This document shows positions 31,684 through 33,124 of a stretch of DNA of 33,124 nucleotides, in pieces. Every line of letters begins with the position of its first letter. The first letter of the stretch is position 1. Both the position numbers and the translations under genes were made by a program. Source of the DNA: an uncultured Eubacteriales bacterium (GTDB lineage: Bacteria > Bacillota > Clostridia > Oscillospirales > CAG-272); the NCBI GenBank assembly GCA_900542425.1, contig UQNQ01000017.1, positions 1 to 33,124 of the forward strand. Reading direction: 5' to 3'. The notes beneath the pieces were generated by a model. That model was not told the DNA's origin and searched no databases. It saw only the letters and a program-made list of their open reading frames with translations.

Positions 31684-32499
31684 TTATATCTGATTGCATT
31701 TATTTACATACTTTGCTTGGTAATCCGAAATATTTTTGCAAGGGTATTCCATGCACTTACTGCAAGAATCCACGTTATGCTGTTTACAACACTTGATAAA
31801 AGGACACTCTTTGCAAAGCTCAAAAACTTTGTCTGATCTGCCGCCGTTGCAATTAAACTTTTCAAGTGGGATATCAAGATTGAATTTCTCTGTATAAAAG
31901 CTTTGAGACCGTCTGCGCAGGTTATCGTCGTTTCGCTGTGTTGCAATATAGGTAACGCATTTAGAGCAGTCATGGCCGCAATAACAGAAATTTTCTTTGT
32001 GTTGTGTTTCATACTGCTCTTTTGTGATAAGAAAATCTACCATTCCGTTTTTATGACCGGTCTGAATAAATCCCGCTTTCAGATGGAGATTAATAGCCGC
32101 TTTTCTGCTCTCCTCAAAATAATTATGAACTGCTTTGACGTTCATTTTTATAAAGGCATGTTCTAAAAGGAGATTCAATGCGGGAACTGAATACCCCATG
32201 CCGCGGTGCTTTGCTTCTATGAGAATGCCCATTTCAAACCAGTCATTTTTTTCGTTTTTATGAAGGTTCACTTCACCGATAAAAGCGAGATCTTTTTTCC
32301 TTTGAATGTAGGCATAAAATCGATCCGTAGTTTTCCAGTATTGATACCAGTCACGAAGTTCCTCTAACGTTTTATGATAAGTACAGCCACCGTTATCCCC
32401 ATATCCCATATTGTAGGACATAGTTACTTCGTCTGAAATAAGATATCCCCGATAGGAAAGTTCATCTTCTGTAGGAATATGTAATGTTAATTCATTCAT
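31684..32499 (-). CDS. GNAT N-acetyltransferase fused to a DUF3795 cysteine-rich domain
   Basis: A 271-residue two-domain protein. Residues 1 to about 165 are a GNAT acetyltransferase with the acetyl-CoA loop AKHRGMGYSVPALNLLL and the C-terminal NLHLKAGFIQTG. From about 170 a DUF3795 domain follows: CYCGHDCSKCVTYIATQRND, then CKECPFIKCCKQH and CSKCMEYPCKNI, a cysteine-rich and probably metal-binding module of unknown function. One usual Cys position (CDGC) reads CNGG here. ATG 32499 follows GGAGGGG by about seven bases. The 173-base gap to the sigma gene suggests separate transcription. Confidence 0.88.
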   Translation of the reverse strand: MNELTLHIPTEDELSYRGYLISDEVTMSYNMGYGDNGGCTYHKTLEELRDWYQYWKTTDRFYAYIQRKKDLAFIGEVNLHKNEKNDWFEMGILIEAKHRGMGYSVPALNLLLEHAFIKMNVKAVHNYFEESRKAAINLHLKAGFIQTGHKNGMVDFLITKEQYETQHKENFCYCGHDCSKCVTYIATQRNDDNLRRRSQSFYTEKFNLDIPLEKFNCNGGRSDKVFELCKECPFIKCCKQHNVDSCSKCMEYPCKNISDYQAKYVNKCNQI

Positions 32500-32538
32500 A
32501 TTGTACCCCTCCGGTATTATTCATTCTCACTATACTCA

Positions 32539-32685
32539 TCAATAGATTATGTCTTTCCAACAATCACAGTTATCTCTGTAAAAGGTTAGACCGTTTTTTC
32601 TCAAATGCTTGACAAAATCCAGAGCGGTTTGCTTCATTTTACCGCAGAAGTTTTCATCAATGTAAGTTTCAGTTTGTTTGGTCAT
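32539..32685 (-). CDS. 48-residue ORF, possibly a truncated gene
   Basis: The minus-strand frame from ATG 32685 encodes 48 residues (MTKQTETYIDENFCGKMKQT..., ending CDCWKDIIY) and stops at 32539. It begins 18 bases after the phosphotransferase-like gene and has only a weak SD (AAAGAAG). The end (FYRDNCDCWKDIIY) reads like the start of a larger domain cut short, so a decayed N-terminal fragment is as likely as a real small protein. I do not recognise the family. Confidence 0.5.
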   Translation of the reverse strand: MTKQTETYIDENFCGKMKQTALDFVKHLRKNGLTFYRDNCDCWKDIIY

Positions 32686-32703
32686 AACAAATACTTCTTT
32701 ACA

Positions 32704-33124
32704 TTAATTTTTACTGTTCATATAAGATTCAAAATCTATTATCCTTGTCTGCATTTTTTCGATACTGTCTACACATGATTTAATGGCTTTTACATCTTTG
32801 CCGGTGTCTTTTAACTTCTTTACTTTTGTAAACCACAACGGCTTGAGACATCTATACAGTAAAGGGGCAGCTTGCTTTTCCATATCACAAAAATGATAAA
32901 CTGTACTTACATTTTCCAAGGTCTCAAGAATGTATTTTAGCTCATCTTCATCATTAGAGTGCCAATATATTTCTCTAAACAGGTAATTTAAAAACACATC
33001 TTTACCGCATAGATTGAAATCAAATATTCCTGCAAAATCATCATTGTCATCAAGTAAAACATTTGTTAAATTAAGGTCAGCTTGAAAAACAGATGTGGGT
33101 AAGTCTGGATAGATTTTTTCCAAT
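32704..33124 (-). CDS. Phosphotransferase (APH)-like protein, C-terminal part, cut by the window edge
   Basis: The frame runs off the right end, so only the last 139 or so residues are present; the first TTG in the window is unlikely to be the real start. VFQADLNLTNVLLDD followed by FAGIFDFNLCGKD corresponds to the catalytic HxDxxxxN and IDFG metal-binding motifs of the aminoglycoside phosphotransferase/choline kinase-like fold. Here Gln replaces the usual first His, and DFN stands in place of DFG. The catalytic Asp and Asn are kept. The substrate cannot be inferred, and a resistance role should not be assumed. Confidence 0.75.
   Translation of the reverse strand, partial: LEKIYPDLPTSVFQADLNLTNVLLDDNDDFAGIFDFNLCGKDVFLNYLFREIYWHSNDEDELKYILETLENVSTVYHFCDMEKQAAPLLYRCLKPLWFTKVKKLKDTGKDVKAIKSCVDSIEKMQTRIIDFESYMNSKN

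Noticed and set aside
32704..33124. Aminoglycoside resistance gene
   Set aside because: Only the C-terminal part is present, and the motif variants (QxD, DFN) do not point to an aminoglycoside substrate.
1..33124. CRISPR arrays, insertion sequences, phage genes, rRNA
   Set aside because: I looked for regularly spaced repeats, transposase or integrase motifs and rRNA signatures and saw none.

Overview
The window reads as a chromosomal segment of an anaerobic Bacillota (Clostridia, Oscillospiraceae/Ruminococcaceae-like). The reasons are strong AGGAGG ribosome-binding sites, consensus TTGACA/TATAAT promoters, a group II ECF vitamin-transport module, BioY and FolT S components, a THF riboswitch, a CotH-family surface protein, and DUF5711 and DUF4358 proteins. 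Genus assignment is not possible from the sequence alone.

Layout. (1) 88-13492 (+) is one tightly packed run of 13 genes with gaps of about 50 bases or less and several 4-8 base overlaps: a prephenate-dehydratase-like protein of unknown role, ruvC-ruvA-ruvB, an RlmI-like methyltransferase, ecfA1-ecfA2-ecfT, truA, a DUF5711 protein, a CvpA-family protein, a zinc-finger Clp ATPase, an RluA-type pseudouridine synthase and a lipoprotein. It ends at a 17-bp bidirectional terminator. (2) 13670-18167 (-) holds a metal P-type ATPase, its CsoR-type regulator with two operators inside the ATPase promoter, and a membrane-anchored CotH-family protein. (3) 18437-23954 (+) holds a PHP phosphoesterase, an iron-containing alcohol dehydrogenase, polA and a DUF4358 lipoprotein, with a tRNA-Thr(GGT) on the opposite strand. 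(4) 24288-26310 (+) is a THF riboswitch followed by one continuous ORF that fuses the folate ECF S component FolT to folylpolyglutamate synthase FolC. (5) 26565-28237 (-) holds an E2-acyltransferase-fold protein with an altered catalytic motif, and the biotin S component BioY. (6) 28478-28864 (+) is a tRNA-Thr(TGT)/tRNA-Tyr(GTA) operon. (7) 28994-33124 (-) looks accessory: an 838-residue ECF sigma factor carrying TPR and duplicated beta-type domains, a GNAT-DUF3795 fusion, a 48-codon ORF and a phosphotransferase-like gene cut by the window edge.

How the parts connect. EcfA1/EcfA2/EcfT form the shared energizing module that, in group II ECF systems, serves S components encoded elsewhere. Two such S components, FolT (fused) and BioY, lie in the same window. 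The FolT-FolC fusion places the folate-binding membrane subunit and the enzyme that traps folate by glutamylation in one polypeptide, under a riboswitch that senses tetrahydrofolate. This is the most distinctive system here. The second is the giant one-protein sigma factor, which has no visible membrane segment or anti-sigma partner and may carry its own sensing domain.
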